A DNA stretch of 64,000 bases from Pseudoclavibacter sp. RFBB5 (GCF_002931555.1 NZ_PSTZ01000005.1:62001-126000); one strand, 5' to 3'. Shown: positions 51,422 to 59,235, counted from the first letter of the stretch. The notes: generated from the letters alone by a model not told the origin. Translations and numbers: made by a program.

Positions 51422-52144
51422 ATGCCCAAGCACACGTTCGCGAAGTCGCTCACTCTCGGCGCCACCGCTGCCGCCGCCATCGCTCTTGTCGCCGCCGCCC
51501 CCGCGACCGCCGAGACGGAAGTCTCCGAACCCGACTCGTTCACGAGCGCCTACACGGTCATGGCGACGCCCGACGCGGTCATCAACAACGATGGCGACGT
51601 GACGCCGGGCGAGCCCGGATCGATGGGCCAGTTCGACTTCCGCATCAATTCCGACCTGAATATCATCTGCTACGACATCACCCTCACGGGTGTCACGGGC
51701 GAGTACGAGAGCCCCGCGAAGACGGCCACGCACATCCACGAGGCCGCCGAGGGCCAGGCTGGCCCGCCCCGCATCGCGTTCCCGAACCCCACCGACAACG
51801 GTGACGGCACGCGCACCAGCAGCGGCTGCCTCGAGGGTCCGTTCACGACGGGCCTCAACAGCGACGCCGGCACCGACACGGGCGAGGGCTTCACGCTCAA
51901 GCAGATCGAGGCGAACCCGGCCGGCTTCACGGGCGACTCGCACACGGCTGACTTCAAGGCCGGCGTCGTGCGCGGCCAGCTCGTGCAGGTTCCTGTCGGC
52001 GGCGTCGACACGGGTGCCGGCGGCGCTGCTGCTGCCGGTGGCCTCGATGCGACGACGCTCGGCTTCCTCGGCCTCGGTGGCCTCGCCGTCGTCGGCGCGG
52101 CTGGTCTGGCGGTTGCGCGCAGGGCTCGCGCAGCGGGTCAGTGA
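51422..52144 (+). CDS. CHRD-domain surface protein with C-terminal membrane anchor
   Basis: A protein of 240 residues: signal peptide (KSLTLGATAAAAIALVAAAPATA, cleaved near residue 31), then a CHRD domain with NIICYDITLTGV and the histidine motif THIHEAAEGQAGPPRIAF. The C-terminus is a Gly/Ala-rich linker, a hydrophobic segment (LGFLGLGGLAVVGAAGLAV) and a basic tail (ARRARAAGQ), the layout of sortase substrates, but no LPxTG is seen; GGLDATTLG is at the expected place. The downstream class F sortase overlaps its stop. The function of CHRD domains outside chordin-like contexts is poorly known. ATG 51422 is used. Confidence 0.8.
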   Translation: MPKHTFAKSLTLGATAAAAIALVAAAPATAETEVSEPDSFTSAYTVMATPDAVINNDGDVTPGEPGSMGQFDFRINSDLNIICYDITLTGVTGEYESPAKTATHIHEAAEGQAGPPRIAFPNPTDNGDGTRTSSGCLEGPFTTGLNSDAGTDTGEGFTLKQIEANPAGFTGDSHTADFKAGVVRGQLVQVPVGGVDTGAGGAAAAGGLDATTLGFLGLGGLAVVGAAGLAVARRARAAGQ

Positions 52145-52839
52145 CCAGGAGCATCTCGCGGATGCCGGGGCGCGCGCTGCGCGTCCCGGCGCTCGTCGTG
52201 GCGGTCGCGCTCCTATTGAGTGGATGCGCGGCCGCGCCGAGCGGCGACGTCTCGGCTCCCGAGGTCACCCAGCCCCCGGCGGTCGCTGCCGAAGCAACTC
52301 CAACGGCACCGTCCGAGGCTGCGACTCCGACACCCGCGGCCCCCGCGCCTGACATCCAGCCCCCGTACGGGGCCGGTGGTGTCGAGGTCATGCCCGAGGG
52401 CATCGAGCCCACCGCCGTCTCGATCCCCGCCATCGACGTCGAGGGCACGCTCATCGACCTCGGCATCGCCGCCGACGGGAAGATGGAAGTGCCGGTCGAC
52501 TTCGACGAGATCGGCTGGTTCACGGGCGGCGGCAAGCCCGGCGGTCGCGGGCCGACCGTCATCGCGGCGCACGTCGACGGCCTCGCCGGACCCGCCGCGT
52601 TCTTCCGACTCGACGAGCTCACTCAGGGTGACGTGGTGAGCGTCACCGACGCCGAGGGCGGCGTCACGAGCTACGAGGTCACCGAGGTCGTCACCGTCGA
52701 GAAGGCCGACTTCCCCACGGCGCGCGTCTTCGGTGCCGTGCCCGGCGACGAGCTCAGGCTCATCACGTGCGGCGGCTACTTCGACCGAGACGTGGGGCAC
52801 TACGACAAGAACGTCGTGGTGTTCGCGACGGCGGTCTAG
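52141..52839 (+). CDS. class F sortase, lipoprotein-type signal
   Basis: A protein of 232 residues. N-terminal signal with a lipobox-like LLLSGCAAAP near residues 24-33, a Pro/Ala/Thr-rich linker, then the sortase domain with IAAHVDGLAGPAAFFRLDEL (catalytic His) and LRLITCGGYFDRDVGHYDKNVVVFA (catalytic Cys in the TC motif). Class F sortases are actinobacterial transpeptidases attaching surface proteins. GTG 52141 overlaps the CHRD stop (GTGA), so the two are coupled and the CHRD protein is the obvious candidate substrate. Catalytic Arg was not located with certainty. Confidence 0.87.
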   Translation: MTRSISRMPGRALRVPALVVAVALLLSGCAAAPSGDVSAPEVTQPPAVAAEATPTAPSEAATPTPAAPAPDIQPPYGAGGVEVMPEGIEPTAVSIPAIDVEGTLIDLGIAADGKMEVPVDFDEIGWFTGGGKPGGRGPTVIAAHVDGLAGPAAFFRLDELTQGDVVSVTDAEGGVTSYEVTEVVTVEKADFPTARVFGAVPGDELRLITCGGYFDRDVGHYDKNVVVFATAV

Positions 52840-52991
52840 GGCCGGCGTCTGCAGTCGCCTCGCTGCAGGATGCGGCGAAGCGGCGGCGTGCGACAGGCAC
52901 CTCGAGCCTCGGGTCGCTGTCAAGTTGCAGACCAGCGGCGCTGTTGAGGTCGAGCTGGACGAAACGCGACGGTCAGCGGATGCGATTCGGC

Positions 52992-53162
52992 TCAGAACAG
53001 CGTCGTGATCGCGGTGATGATGCCGACGCTGATGACGAGCCCCGTGCCGCAGATCGCGAGCGCTTCGATCGGCAGGGTCCTGCGCTGGTACGCGTCCCAG
53101 AAGCCGTCGGCGGCGATTGCCTGCCGGCTTTCAGCTTCTTGGTCGATCCTCGTCTCGGGCAT
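52992..53162 (-). CDS. small single-span membrane protein
   Basis: A 56-residue protein. MPETRIDQEAESRQAIAADG is followed by FWDAYQRRTLPIEALAIC and one hydrophobic segment GLVISVGIITAITTLF that runs to the C-terminus. It starts at ATG 53162, next to an AT-rich stretch (TAGTTAGTTAGACTAGCTA on the minus strand) that may hold its promoter; no clear ribosome site. Coding call is from codon character and a plausible short membrane protein; it could be spurious. Confidence 0.45.
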   Translation of the reverse strand: MPETRIDQEAESRQAIAADGFWDAYQRRTLPIEALAICGTGLVISVGIITAITTLF

Positions 53163-53253
53163 ATAGCTAGTCTAACTAACTATTCTCGCGGCGCAAGACG
53201 CCGGACGATCTGAGCGAGGAAGAACACGGTTGAGCATGACTTGCAAGTACTGG

Positions 53254-53310
53254 GCAGACGCGGTCCGCAATCCCTTTTCGCGTCCGTTCCGAATGGATGG
53301 CAGACGCGGT
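53254..53310. repeat. direct repeat GCAGACGCGGT upstream of a sigma factor gene
   Basis: GCAGACGCGGT occurs at 53254-53264 and 53300-53310 (46 bases apart) in the 248-base gap ahead of the ECF sigma gene. The rest of the gap shows no gene. It may be a regulator site or chance. Confidence 0.3.
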
Positions 53311-53410
53311 GCCGCGTCCGGGTTCCGCATGCCGCTCACCCCAGCGGGGGACTCTCGGTTGGCGACAGCTCAGGCCTGCAAGCTCTGGACTGTTGGAAGT
53401 GAGGTCCACG

Positions 53411-54076
53411 ATGATGCTCGCGATTGACGCAGCGCCGAAGCTCCCTGAACTGCGGGACGCGCCCACCGCATCCGCCGCACCCGTGGCGACAGGTTCGCAG
53501 CGGGCGCGGGCGCTCTCGAAGTTCAAGAGCGTTGCCGCCGCCGATGACAGCGACGAGTTCCTGGCCGGGCTCGCCTCCCTCGGTGATGCGCACGCCTTCG
53601 ACCTGCTGGTGCAGCGCTACCGCACGCTCATGTACGTGTGCGCCAGGCGGCGCCTCGGCTCGGACGCGGAGGCGGACGACGTCGTCCAGGAGTCGCTCGC
53701 GCACGCCTGGACGAAGCTCTCGACCCTCAAGGATCTCGCCGCCGTCCGCTCGTGGATGCTGCGCATCGTCGCATCCAGAAGCATCGACGTGCTCAGGCGA
53801 CGTCGGGAGCACGACCGCGTCGAGGAGGCCGAGTTCCCGGCGCCGGACGACGGATCGCCGACCACCAACGCGCAGGTTGCGCTTCTCTCCGCGGCCCTCC
53901 ACGTCGCCCTCTCGCACCTCCCGGAGCAGCAGCGCCGATGCTGGGTGCTGCGCGAACTCGAATCGCTGAGCTACCAGGACATCGCGGACGAACTTGAGCT
54001 TCCTGTCAGCACCGTGCGCGGCGCGATCGCGCGGGCGCGCAAGGCGCTTGCGATCGCGATGGCCGAATGGCGCTAG
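53411..54076 (+). CDS. ECF RNA polymerase sigma factor, orphan
   Basis: A protein of 221 residues. Region 2 (FDLLVQRYRTLMYVCARRRLGSDAEADDVVQESLAHAWTKLSTLKDLAAVRSWMLRIVASRSID) and region 4 (LSHLPEQQRRCWVLRELESLSYQDIADELELPVSTVRGAIARARKAL) are complete. The first 45 residues are a basic/Ala-rich extension not usual for the family. No anti-sigma gene overlaps it: the next gene encodes a lipoprotein. ATG 53411 is the chosen start. Its target promoters are unknown. Confidence 0.87.
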   Translation: MMLAIDAAPKLPELRDAPTASAAPVATGSQRARALSKFKSVAAADDSDEFLAGLASLGDAHAFDLLVQRYRTLMYVCARRRLGSDAEADDVVQESLAHAWTKLSTLKDLAAVRSWMLRIVASRSIDVLRRRREHDRVEEAEFPAPDDGSPTTNAQVALLSAALHVALSHLPEQQRRCWVLRELESLSYQDIADELELPVSTVRGAIARARKALAIAMAEWR

Positions 54077-54231
54077 GGAGGGCGAGCGCCGGCGGGTGAC
54101 CGCTGGTGCAGGTAGGCGCTCGGGGGTCTGGGGGCGCGACCGCGACCTGCGTTCGGTCACGAGCAACCGGCCTCGCCGGCGACTCCCGCCGCGCATTGTG
54201 GCTCGGGCTGGCGTTCTCTAGGCTCGTCCCC

Positions 54232-54762
54232 ATGAGGGCGACTCGCGTGCTTGCCGTGCTGGGGGCATCCGCCGTGTCGCTCGCCGGGTTCGCGGGGTGC
54301 ATGAGCGAGGTGACGTACACGCGCAATGGCGTCGAGGTCACCCCGGATGCGGAGCTCGTCGAGTCTGGCTACGCCGACATCGACCCCTGCAGTGCGATCT
54401 CGGACGAGACGCTGAAGGCGGCCGGATTCGCGTCACCGTCAGCTGCCCAGACGCTGTCGCCGGACCCGGACTGCGAGTGGCGCGACGGCATGAAGTCGGC
54501 GCCGACGCTGCTGCTGTGGGTGGATGGGCCCACCGAAGCAGACGAGCTGTCGGAGCTCATCGAGGTGAGCGGCGTCGAGGTCGAGGTGTACTTCCAGGCG
54601 GGCGCCTCCGGCCGCTACGTGGCCAGGTTCGACGACCTCACGCTGACCCTCAACGCCGACCTCGAACTCGAGGAGGAGTTCGACGAGAACTCCGACGCGT
54701 TTGGCAAAGACATCCTCGCGCGCGGGCTGAACGACGCGATGGAGGCATACGGGAAGGTGTAG
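54232..54762 (+). CDS. small lipoprotein (DUF3558-like)
   Basis: A protein of 176 residues with a lipoprotein signal (lipobox LAGFAGC near residues 17-23). The mature part starts acidic and includes DPCSAISDETLKAAGF and DPDCEWRD, which recall DUF3558-type mycobacterial/actinobacterial lipoproteins (DPC...W spacing). Function unknown. ATG 54232 lies seven bases after TAGGCT (54219-54224) with no Shine-Dalgarno, suggesting a leaderless message. It converges on the IclR regulator with 12 bases between the stops. Confidence 0.65.
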   Translation: MRATRVLAVLGASAVSLAGFAGCMSEVTYTRNGVEVTPDAELVESGYADIDPCSAISDETLKAAGFASPSAAQTLSPDPDCEWRDGMKSAPTLLLWVDGPTEADELSELIEVSGVEVEVYFQAGASGRYVARFDDLTLTLNADLELEEEFDENSDAFGKDILARGLNDAMEAYGKV

Positions 54763-54774
54763 GGGCGGAATCTG

Positions 54775-55536
54775 TCAACTGGCGTGCTGAGAGAGCTTCG
54801 CGGCGGCGGCCAGCACGTGGGTGTGGATGGATTGCGCTTGGTCGGGGTCGATGCGGTAGCGGGGGCCGGCGACGGTGACGGCAGCGACGGCTCGCCCACC
54901 GGAACGGATGGGGGCGGCAACGGCCCAGATGCCCTCATCGACCTCAGAGGCAGATTGGGCCCAGCCGCGTTCGCGGATGAGGGCAAGCTCGTGCAGCAGG
55001 CGTCGCCGTTCCTGCTCGGCGAAGTCTGGTTCGTTGCGTGTGATGTACGCGTCACACCAGGCTTCGCCCATCTCAGCGAGCAGGACCTTGGCCGCGGCAC
55101 CGCGGTGGAGTGGCAGTGTGTGCCCGACCGTGAAAGAGAGACGAACGGTGTGGTTCGACTCGATGAGGTCCGCGCAGACCGCAGAGTCGCGCAGCCGTCG
55201 CATGACGAGCGCCGACTCCCCGCTCAGCGCAGACAACTCGGAGAGCACCGGGCGGATCGCGAACGATTCCGCGAAGGCCGACTCGGCAGCCCGCCCCAGG
55301 GCGAGGAGCTTCGGCGTCAGCGCGTAGCGACTGTAGGACTTCTCCTCCACGAGGTCGAGCTCCTTGAGCAGCGACAGGTAGCGGTAGGCGCTCGGCATCG
55401 AGATGCCGGTTGCCTTCACGACCTCTTCGACGGTCAGCTTGGGCCGATCTTCCGAGAACATGAGGAGCACCTGCAGGACTCGCCGAGCGCTGTCGACCCC
55501 CGGGGTGATGGGGCGTGCATTGGGTTCAGCTGCCAT
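54775..55536 (-). CDS. IclR-family transcriptional regulator
   Basis: A protein of 253 residues. The N-terminal winged helix-turn-helix is at about residues 16-75 (DSARRVLQVLLMFSEDRPKLTVEEVVKATGISMPSAYRYLSLLKE). The C-terminal effector domain (about 85-250) contains HTLPLHRGAAAKVLLAEM and GIWAVAAPIRSGGRAVAAVTVAGPRYRI, the usual IclR blocks. IclR proteins bind aromatic or small organic-acid effectors and control catabolic operons. It is the last gene of the vitamin-B6-type operon, 39 bases after the PEBP gene, so it is likely to regulate it; the effector could be a pathway intermediate. Confidence 0.88.
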   Translation of the reverse strand: MAAEPNARPITPGVDSARRVLQVLLMFSEDRPKLTVEEVVKATGISMPSAYRYLSLLKELDLVEEKSYSRYALTPKLLALGRAAESAFAESFAIRPVLSELSALSGESALVMRRLRDSAVCADLIESNHTVRLSFTVGHTLPLHRGAAAKVLLAEMGEAWCDAYITRNEPDFAEQERRRLLHELALIRERGWAQSASEVDEGIWAVAAPIRSGGRAVAAVTVAGPRYRIDPDQAQSIHTHVLAAAAKLSQHAS

Positions 55537-55575
55537 GAGATGCTCCTCGTGCTCTGGGAAGGCCGGGCGTTGCGT

Positions 55576-56031
55576 TTAGCGGAAGAAGGAGCCGACGAGT
55601 CGGTTCTGTTCGATGATTGAGTCGGCGTACTCGGCGAGGAACTGCTCTCGAGTGGGTGTCCCGGTCACGGGGCGGTCGAGTGCGTACACGGTGAAGTAGT
55701 AGTGGTGCTGCCCGTGACCGGCGGGTGGCTGCGGCCCGGTGTACTCGGCGGTGCCGATACCGTTCGGCCCTGTGGTGACGCCCTCCGCAGCTGTGTCGAG
55801 TTCGCCGTCTGCTGCGGGGATTCCGTAGACGGTCCAATGCGTGAAGCCCTGCGCGAGCGGCGCATCTGGGTCATGGAGGATGAGGGCGAGTTCATGGGCG
55901 CCGGCGGGAACGCCTTGCACGATGAGCCGGGGGAGTCGGTTCCCGCCGTCGGCGGAAAGCTCCTCGGGGATGCTCGCGAGGGCGGCGAAGTCGGGGCTGC
56001 TGATGGTCAGGTCTGCGATGTTGAGTGGCAC
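55576..56031 (-). CDS. PEBP-family (YbhB/YbcL-like) protein, copy 2
   Basis: A protein of 151 residues. It begins MPLNIADLTISSPDF exactly like the copy at 28473-28928 and shares HDPDAP, GFTHW, GPQPPAGHGQHHYYFTVYALD and IIEQNRLVG, so the two are recent paralogues or share strong constraint. The ligand pocket is intact. It is inside the minus-strand catabolic operon, 46 bases after the amide hydrolase gene. No role for PEBP proteins in B6 degradation is established. Confidence 0.87.
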   Translation of the reverse strand: MPLNIADLTISSPDFAALASIPEELSADGGNRLPRLIVQGVPAGAHELALILHDPDAPLAQGFTHWTVYGIPAADGELDTAAEGVTTGPNGIGTAEYTGPQPPAGHGQHHYYFTVYALDRPVTGTPTREQFLAEYADSIIEQNRLVGSFFR

Positions 56032-56077
56032 GGTGGTCTCCTCGGTTGTGTCGGTCGGGCGATGCTCGGGGTCGGGC

Positions 56078-56929
56078 TCAGGGGGTGGGGTCGATGGGCC
56101 GCGCCTGCAGCAGCCGCATGATCTCGCTCGCGATGAACGCGGGCTGCTCTTCCGGCACGTAGTGGTCAGCGTCGGCCGCCTCGAGCCAGCGTGCGTCTGG
56201 GCGGCGACGTCGGGCGGTCGCCCAGGCGTCCTCGGTCACGAGCTCGCTATCGGCGCCTCGGACGAGTGTGAAGGGCAGCTGCACGGCGTCGAACTCGTCC
56301 GCGTGCGGGGAGCGAAGCCCCGTCACCGTCTGCGCCAGCGCGTCGGCCGGGGCGAGCGGTGACCAGCGTCCGCCCCGCTCCTCGTAGCCCTGGGCGGCCC
56401 GCCGGGCGACCGCATCCGCTGGCAGCAGCGGGTAGCGCGCCGCGAGGTAGTCGCGGATCTCCTGCTGACTCGTGAAGGACTGATCGCCGGCGGCGACGCG
56501 GGTCTCAAGTGCGTCCAGCACCACGGCCTCGACGAAGGGCACGTAGTCGACGGCGATCACGCCGACGACGCGGTCGGGGTGCTCGGCCGCAAAGGTCCAG
56601 GCGTTCCTGGCTCCGAGCGAGTGGCCGACCAGGACCGCCCGCTCGAGGCCGAGCGCATCCATCAGCGAGAGGACATCAGAGCCGTAGCCTGCCGCGTCGT
56701 ACCCAGAGCTCGGCTTGTGGCTGTGCCCGTGCCCGCGCTGGTCGACGGCGATCGCGCGAACCTCGGCGCCGAGGTGCTGCACGACGGGCGCCCAGACTGC
56801 ATGGTTTGCGCTCGTGCCGTGCAGGAGGATGACCGCCGGCGGGGAGCCCGCGGTGCCGTCGGGGTGCGTGTCGCTGTAGGCGAGACCGGCCGCGTATCTC
56901 GAGTTCGGGGCTTCGGCTGTTGCTGGCAT
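56078..56929 (-). CDS. alpha/beta hydrolase, probable 2-(acetamidomethylene)succinate (AAMS) hydrolase
   Basis: A protein of 283 residues. Conserved blocks are ILLHGTSANHAVWAPV (oxyanion region), AVDQRGHGHSHKPSSGYDA, the nucleophile elbow VGHSLGARNAW, AIAVDYVPFVE-like DYVPFVEAVVLDALETRV, LPADAVARRAAQGYE and DADHYVPEE with the catalytic His. From memory it resembles the Mesorhizobium loti AAMS hydrolase in these same blocks (VDQRGHG, VGHSLGARN, ALDALEARV, ADHYV). That enzyme cleaves the ring-opened B6 product to succinic semialdehyde, acetate, CO2 and ammonia. It follows the FHMPC dehydrogenase gene after two bases. The assignment gains weight from three neighbouring pathway enzymes. Confidence 0.85.
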   Translation of the reverse strand: MPATAEAPNSRYAAGLAYSDTHPDGTAGSPPAVILLHGTSANHAVWAPVVQHLGAEVRAIAVDQRGHGHSHKPSSGYDAAGYGSDVLSLMDALGLERAVLVGHSLGARNAWTFAAEHPDRVVGVIAVDYVPFVEAVVLDALETRVAAGDQSFTSQQEIRDYLAARYPLLPADAVARRAAQGYEERGGRWSPLAPADALAQTVTGLRSPHADEFDAVQLPFTLVRGADSELVTEDAWATARRRRPDARWLEAADADHYVPEEQPAFIASEIMRLLQARPIDPTP

Positions 56930-56931
56930 GG

Positions 56932-57864
56932 CTACACCGACTCGACCGACGAGAGGGCCTTGCGGGCCGCGACGAGTCCCTGAACGATCGCAGCACGCTT
57001 CGCTGCGACCTCGCCTTCGCCGTACTCGAAGAGCCCGCCGCCTGATTTCATCCCGAGCCTGCCCTCTGCGGTGAGCCGGCTGATGAGTTCGGAGGTGGAC
57101 TGCGAGTTGTCGAGTTCGCTGTTGAGGTAGCCAGACACGTTCTCATACGTGTCGAGGCCGGCCATGTCGAGGAGGCGCATCGGTCCGACGACGGACAGCT
57201 TGTAGCCGATGCCCCACTTCACGCAGACGTCGAGGGCTTCCTGGGTGACGATGCCTTCGTCGACGAGCGCGAGGCATTCGCGCATGATCGCGTACAGGAT
57301 GCGGTTCTCGACGAAGCCGGGTGTCTCGCGTTCGATGACGGCCTCGTAGCCGAAGGCGTAGACGATGGCGACGAGCTCATCCTGGATTTCGTCGCGTGTC
57401 TGCTCGCCCTTGATGACCTCGATCATGGGGATGAGGTGCGGCGGGTTCGACCAGTGCATGCCGATGAAGCGGCCGGGCTCGAGCATGCCCTCAGCCATTG
57501 TGGTGATCGGAATCCCGGAGGTGTTTGTGGCGATGATCGCGGTTGGCGCGACGGTCGCTTCGATCTCGGCGAGCACACGTTTCTTGAGCTCGAGCTTCTC
57601 GGGGACGGCCTCCACGATGAACTGGCTGTCGGCGAGTGCCGCGCCGAGGTCGCTGAGGAACTCGACAGACCCGCCTTCGACGCTGTCGGAGCCGAGCTGG
57701 TCGAGGACGGTGTTCGCCAGGTTCAGGCCGGCGGCCGCCCGCTCGAGGGCTTCGGTGCTGATGTCGTAGACGCGAACGCTGGCACCTGCGCGTGCGAGCA
57801 CGGCGGCGATGCCGGGGCCCATGATGCCGGAGCCGACGACGGTGGCGATGCTGGGAATGCTCAT
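56932..57864 (-). CDS. 3-hydroxyacyl-CoA dehydrogenase-fold enzyme, probable FHMPC 5-dehydrogenase
   Basis: A protein of 310 residues. The NAD-binding Rossmann motif is GSGIMGPGIAAVLARAG (residues 11-27). The 3-hydroxyacyl-CoA dehydrogenase fold continues with NTSGIPITTMAEGM, GMHWSNPPHLIPMIEVI (about 137-153), ETPGFVENRILYAIMRECLALVDEG and KWGIGYKLSVVGPMRLLDMAGLDTY. The last blocks match my recollection of the M. loti 5-formyl-3-hydroxy-2-methylpyridine-4-carboxylate dehydrogenase. It would oxidise FHMPC to the 4,5-dicarboxylate with NAD+. The ATG overlaps the upstream decarboxylase stop (ATGA). Without the neighbours it would be called only a generic 3-hydroxyacyl-CoA dehydrogenase. Confidence 0.82.
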   Translation of the reverse strand: MSIPSIATVVGSGIMGPGIAAVLARAGASVRVYDISTEALERAAAGLNLANTVLDQLGSDSVEGGSVEFLSDLGAALADSQFIVEAVPEKLELKKRVLAEIEATVAPTAIIATNTSGIPITTMAEGMLEPGRFIGMHWSNPPHLIPMIEVIKGEQTRDEIQDELVAIVYAFGYEAVIERETPGFVENRILYAIMRECLALVDEGIVTQEALDVCVKWGIGYKLSVVGPMRLLDMAGLDTYENVSGYLNSELDNSQSTSELISRLTAEGRLGMKSGGGLFEYGEGEVAAKRAAIVQGLVAARKALSSVESV

Positions 57865-58622
57865 GAGTGGGTGACCTTTCCTGACGTCGAGGCTTCGGCG
57901 TCTTCGAGCTTGCGGTTGAAGTACATCCAGAAGTTGAGCTGGGCCTTGCGGGGGTAGATGCGGCGGAACTTCTCGAGACTCTCCTCGGGGTCGGGGATGA
58001 CGGCCGAGAGGGTGCTGGCGGCGAGGTCGAGCTGGAACTTGGCGGCTTTCTCGAGGAAGATGCCCGCGAGGGTCGCCTCGATGACGTCGTGGCCGACGAA
58101 CGCGACTCCGTGGTTGGCGAGGAGGATCGCCTCCGAGTCACCGAGCTGCTTCGCGACCTCGACGCCCAGGGGCACCGTGGTGATGATGTGGCTGGTGTCC
58201 GAGAATCGCGGAACTCCATGCTCGGCGAACCAGACCCCGTGGTTGTTGTAGGGCTGGAGCGGGGAGTCGGCCGCGCCGAGCACCGTCGCGTAGTGGGCGT
58301 GCGAGTGACCGACGACGTTCACGTCGGGGCGGGCCTTGAAGATCTCGGCGTGCAGCGGCCACTCGAGGTGGCGGAGCCCGGTGCCTTCGAGCACGTTGCC
58401 GTCGAGGTCGACGAGGATGAAGTCGTCTGCTGCCACCTCGGAAAGCGCGAGGTTGCCGCGCTTGAGCCACATGCCCCGGCCGAACGGGTCGCGGTACGAG
58501 AGGTGGCCCATCGACATGTCGCCGTGCCCCTCGAGCTCGAGGATGCGGTGCGCGCGGGCGACGTCAGAGAGGACCGCGGCGATCGACTCGTCCTGGTGGT
58601 AAATGCCTGGTGTGTATCCCAT
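57861..58622 (-). CDS. class II aldolase/adducin-family protein, probable HMPDC 4-decarboxylase
   Basis: A protein of 253 residues with the class II aldolase fold: DMSMGHLSYRDPFG near residue 36, LEWPLHAEIFKARPDVNVVGHSHAHYATVLG (zinc-binding His-x-His) near 95-125, HGVPRFSDTSHIITT and AILLANHGVAFVGHDVIEA (third His). In M. loti B6 degradation a protein of this fold removes the 4-carboxyl of 3-hydroxy-2-methylpyridine-4,5-dicarboxylate. Other class II aldolases act on sugar phosphates, so context decides. ATG 58622 has the AGGAG of AAAAGGAGCACCCCC upstream. It is longer than the ~230-residue M. loti protein. Confidence 0.8.
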   Translation of the reverse strand: MGYTPGIYHQDESIAAVLSDVARAHRILELEGHGDMSMGHLSYRDPFGRGMWLKRGNLALSEVAADDFILVDLDGNVLEGTGLRHLEWPLHAEIFKARPDVNVVGHSHAHYATVLGAADSPLQPYNNHGVWFAEHGVPRFSDTSHIITTVPLGVEVAKQLGDSEAILLANHGVAFVGHDVIEATLAGIFLEKAAKFQLDLAASTLSAVIPDPEESLEKFRRIYPRKAQLNFWMYFNRKLEDAEASTSGKVTHS

Positions 58623-58644
58623 TGGGGGTGCTCCTTTTCGGGGT

Positions 58645-59235
58645 TCAGCTGGTGGCGCGGGCCGCGATGGCTTCGCTCTTGGTGGTGCCGCCAACTCGGG
58701 CGTTGACGCGGCCACCGGATGCGACGGCCACCGCGATGACGAGCTCGTTCGGGCGCGGTGCATCCGGGATCGTGATGGTGATCGCGTCGTAGTGGCTGCG
58801 CACGTACACCTCGTCCTTGTACGCGAGGGGGATGTCGAGCGTTGTGCCTGGTGCCGCGCTCTTCGTGACGGAGCTGATCCAGGCGGCACCGCCCCCGATG
58901 GCCGCCCGGAGCGCGTCGCCGAAGACGGTGGTGACGCAGGCCACGACGTGCTCCTGCTCCCCGCCGAGGCCCGCGAGTCCTGCCTTGCCATAGCTCTCGA
59001 CGGGGCGTCCGCCCAGGAGGGCTGCCGCTCTGAGCCCGAGCGCCGTGCCGAGCTCGCCGCTCGGAATCGTCAGGGCGCTCAGGTCGGCCGCGTACTCCTT
59101 CCCGGCGAACGGGTTCTCGATGACCACGGCGACCGCGGCCTTAACGAGGGTCTCGCCTTGGGGGCCGTGGTCGTGTTCGATCTCCTGAACTGCGGAGAAC
59201 CACTCCCGAACTTGGTAGCTGGTAATCGTGCTCAT
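58645..59235 (-). CDS. DUF1185/AA_synth (PF06684) family protein, role in operon unknown
   Basis: A protein of 196 residues resembling the 'amino acid synthesis' family, whose fold is a variant of the Bacillus chorismate mutase fold. Blocks include NPFAGKEYAADLSALT, SYGKAGLAGLGGEQEH, AIGGGAAWISSVTKSAAPGTTLDIPLAYKDEVYVRSHYDAITI and a C-terminal RPNELVIAVAVASGGRVNAR. No catalytic activity is established for this family to my knowledge. Its ATG at 59235 overlaps the stop of the ring-cleaving oxygenase (ATGA), and the decarboxylase follows 22 bases downstream, so it is made with the pathway enzymes. It could bind or release a pyridine intermediate or act on a later product. Confidence 0.72.
   Translation of the reverse strand: MSTITSYQVREWFSAVQEIEHDHGPQGETLVKAAVAVVIENPFAGKEYAADLSALTIPSGELGTALGLRAAALLGGRPVESYGKAGLAGLGGEQEHVVACVTTVFGDALRAAIGGGAAWISSVTKSAAPGTTLDIPLAYKDEVYVRSHYDAITITIPDAPRPNELVIAVAVASGGRVNARVGGTTKSEAIAARATS

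Noticed and set aside
56932-57864. Fatty-acid beta-oxidation 3-hydroxybutyryl-CoA dehydrogenase
   Set aside because: No thiolase, enoyl-CoA hydratase or acyl-CoA genes are nearby, while three other B6-pathway homologues flank it.
57861-58622. L-fuculose/L-ribulose-phosphate aldolase
   Set aside because: The fold allows it, but no sugar kinase or isomerase is present and the operon encodes pyridine-ring chemistry.
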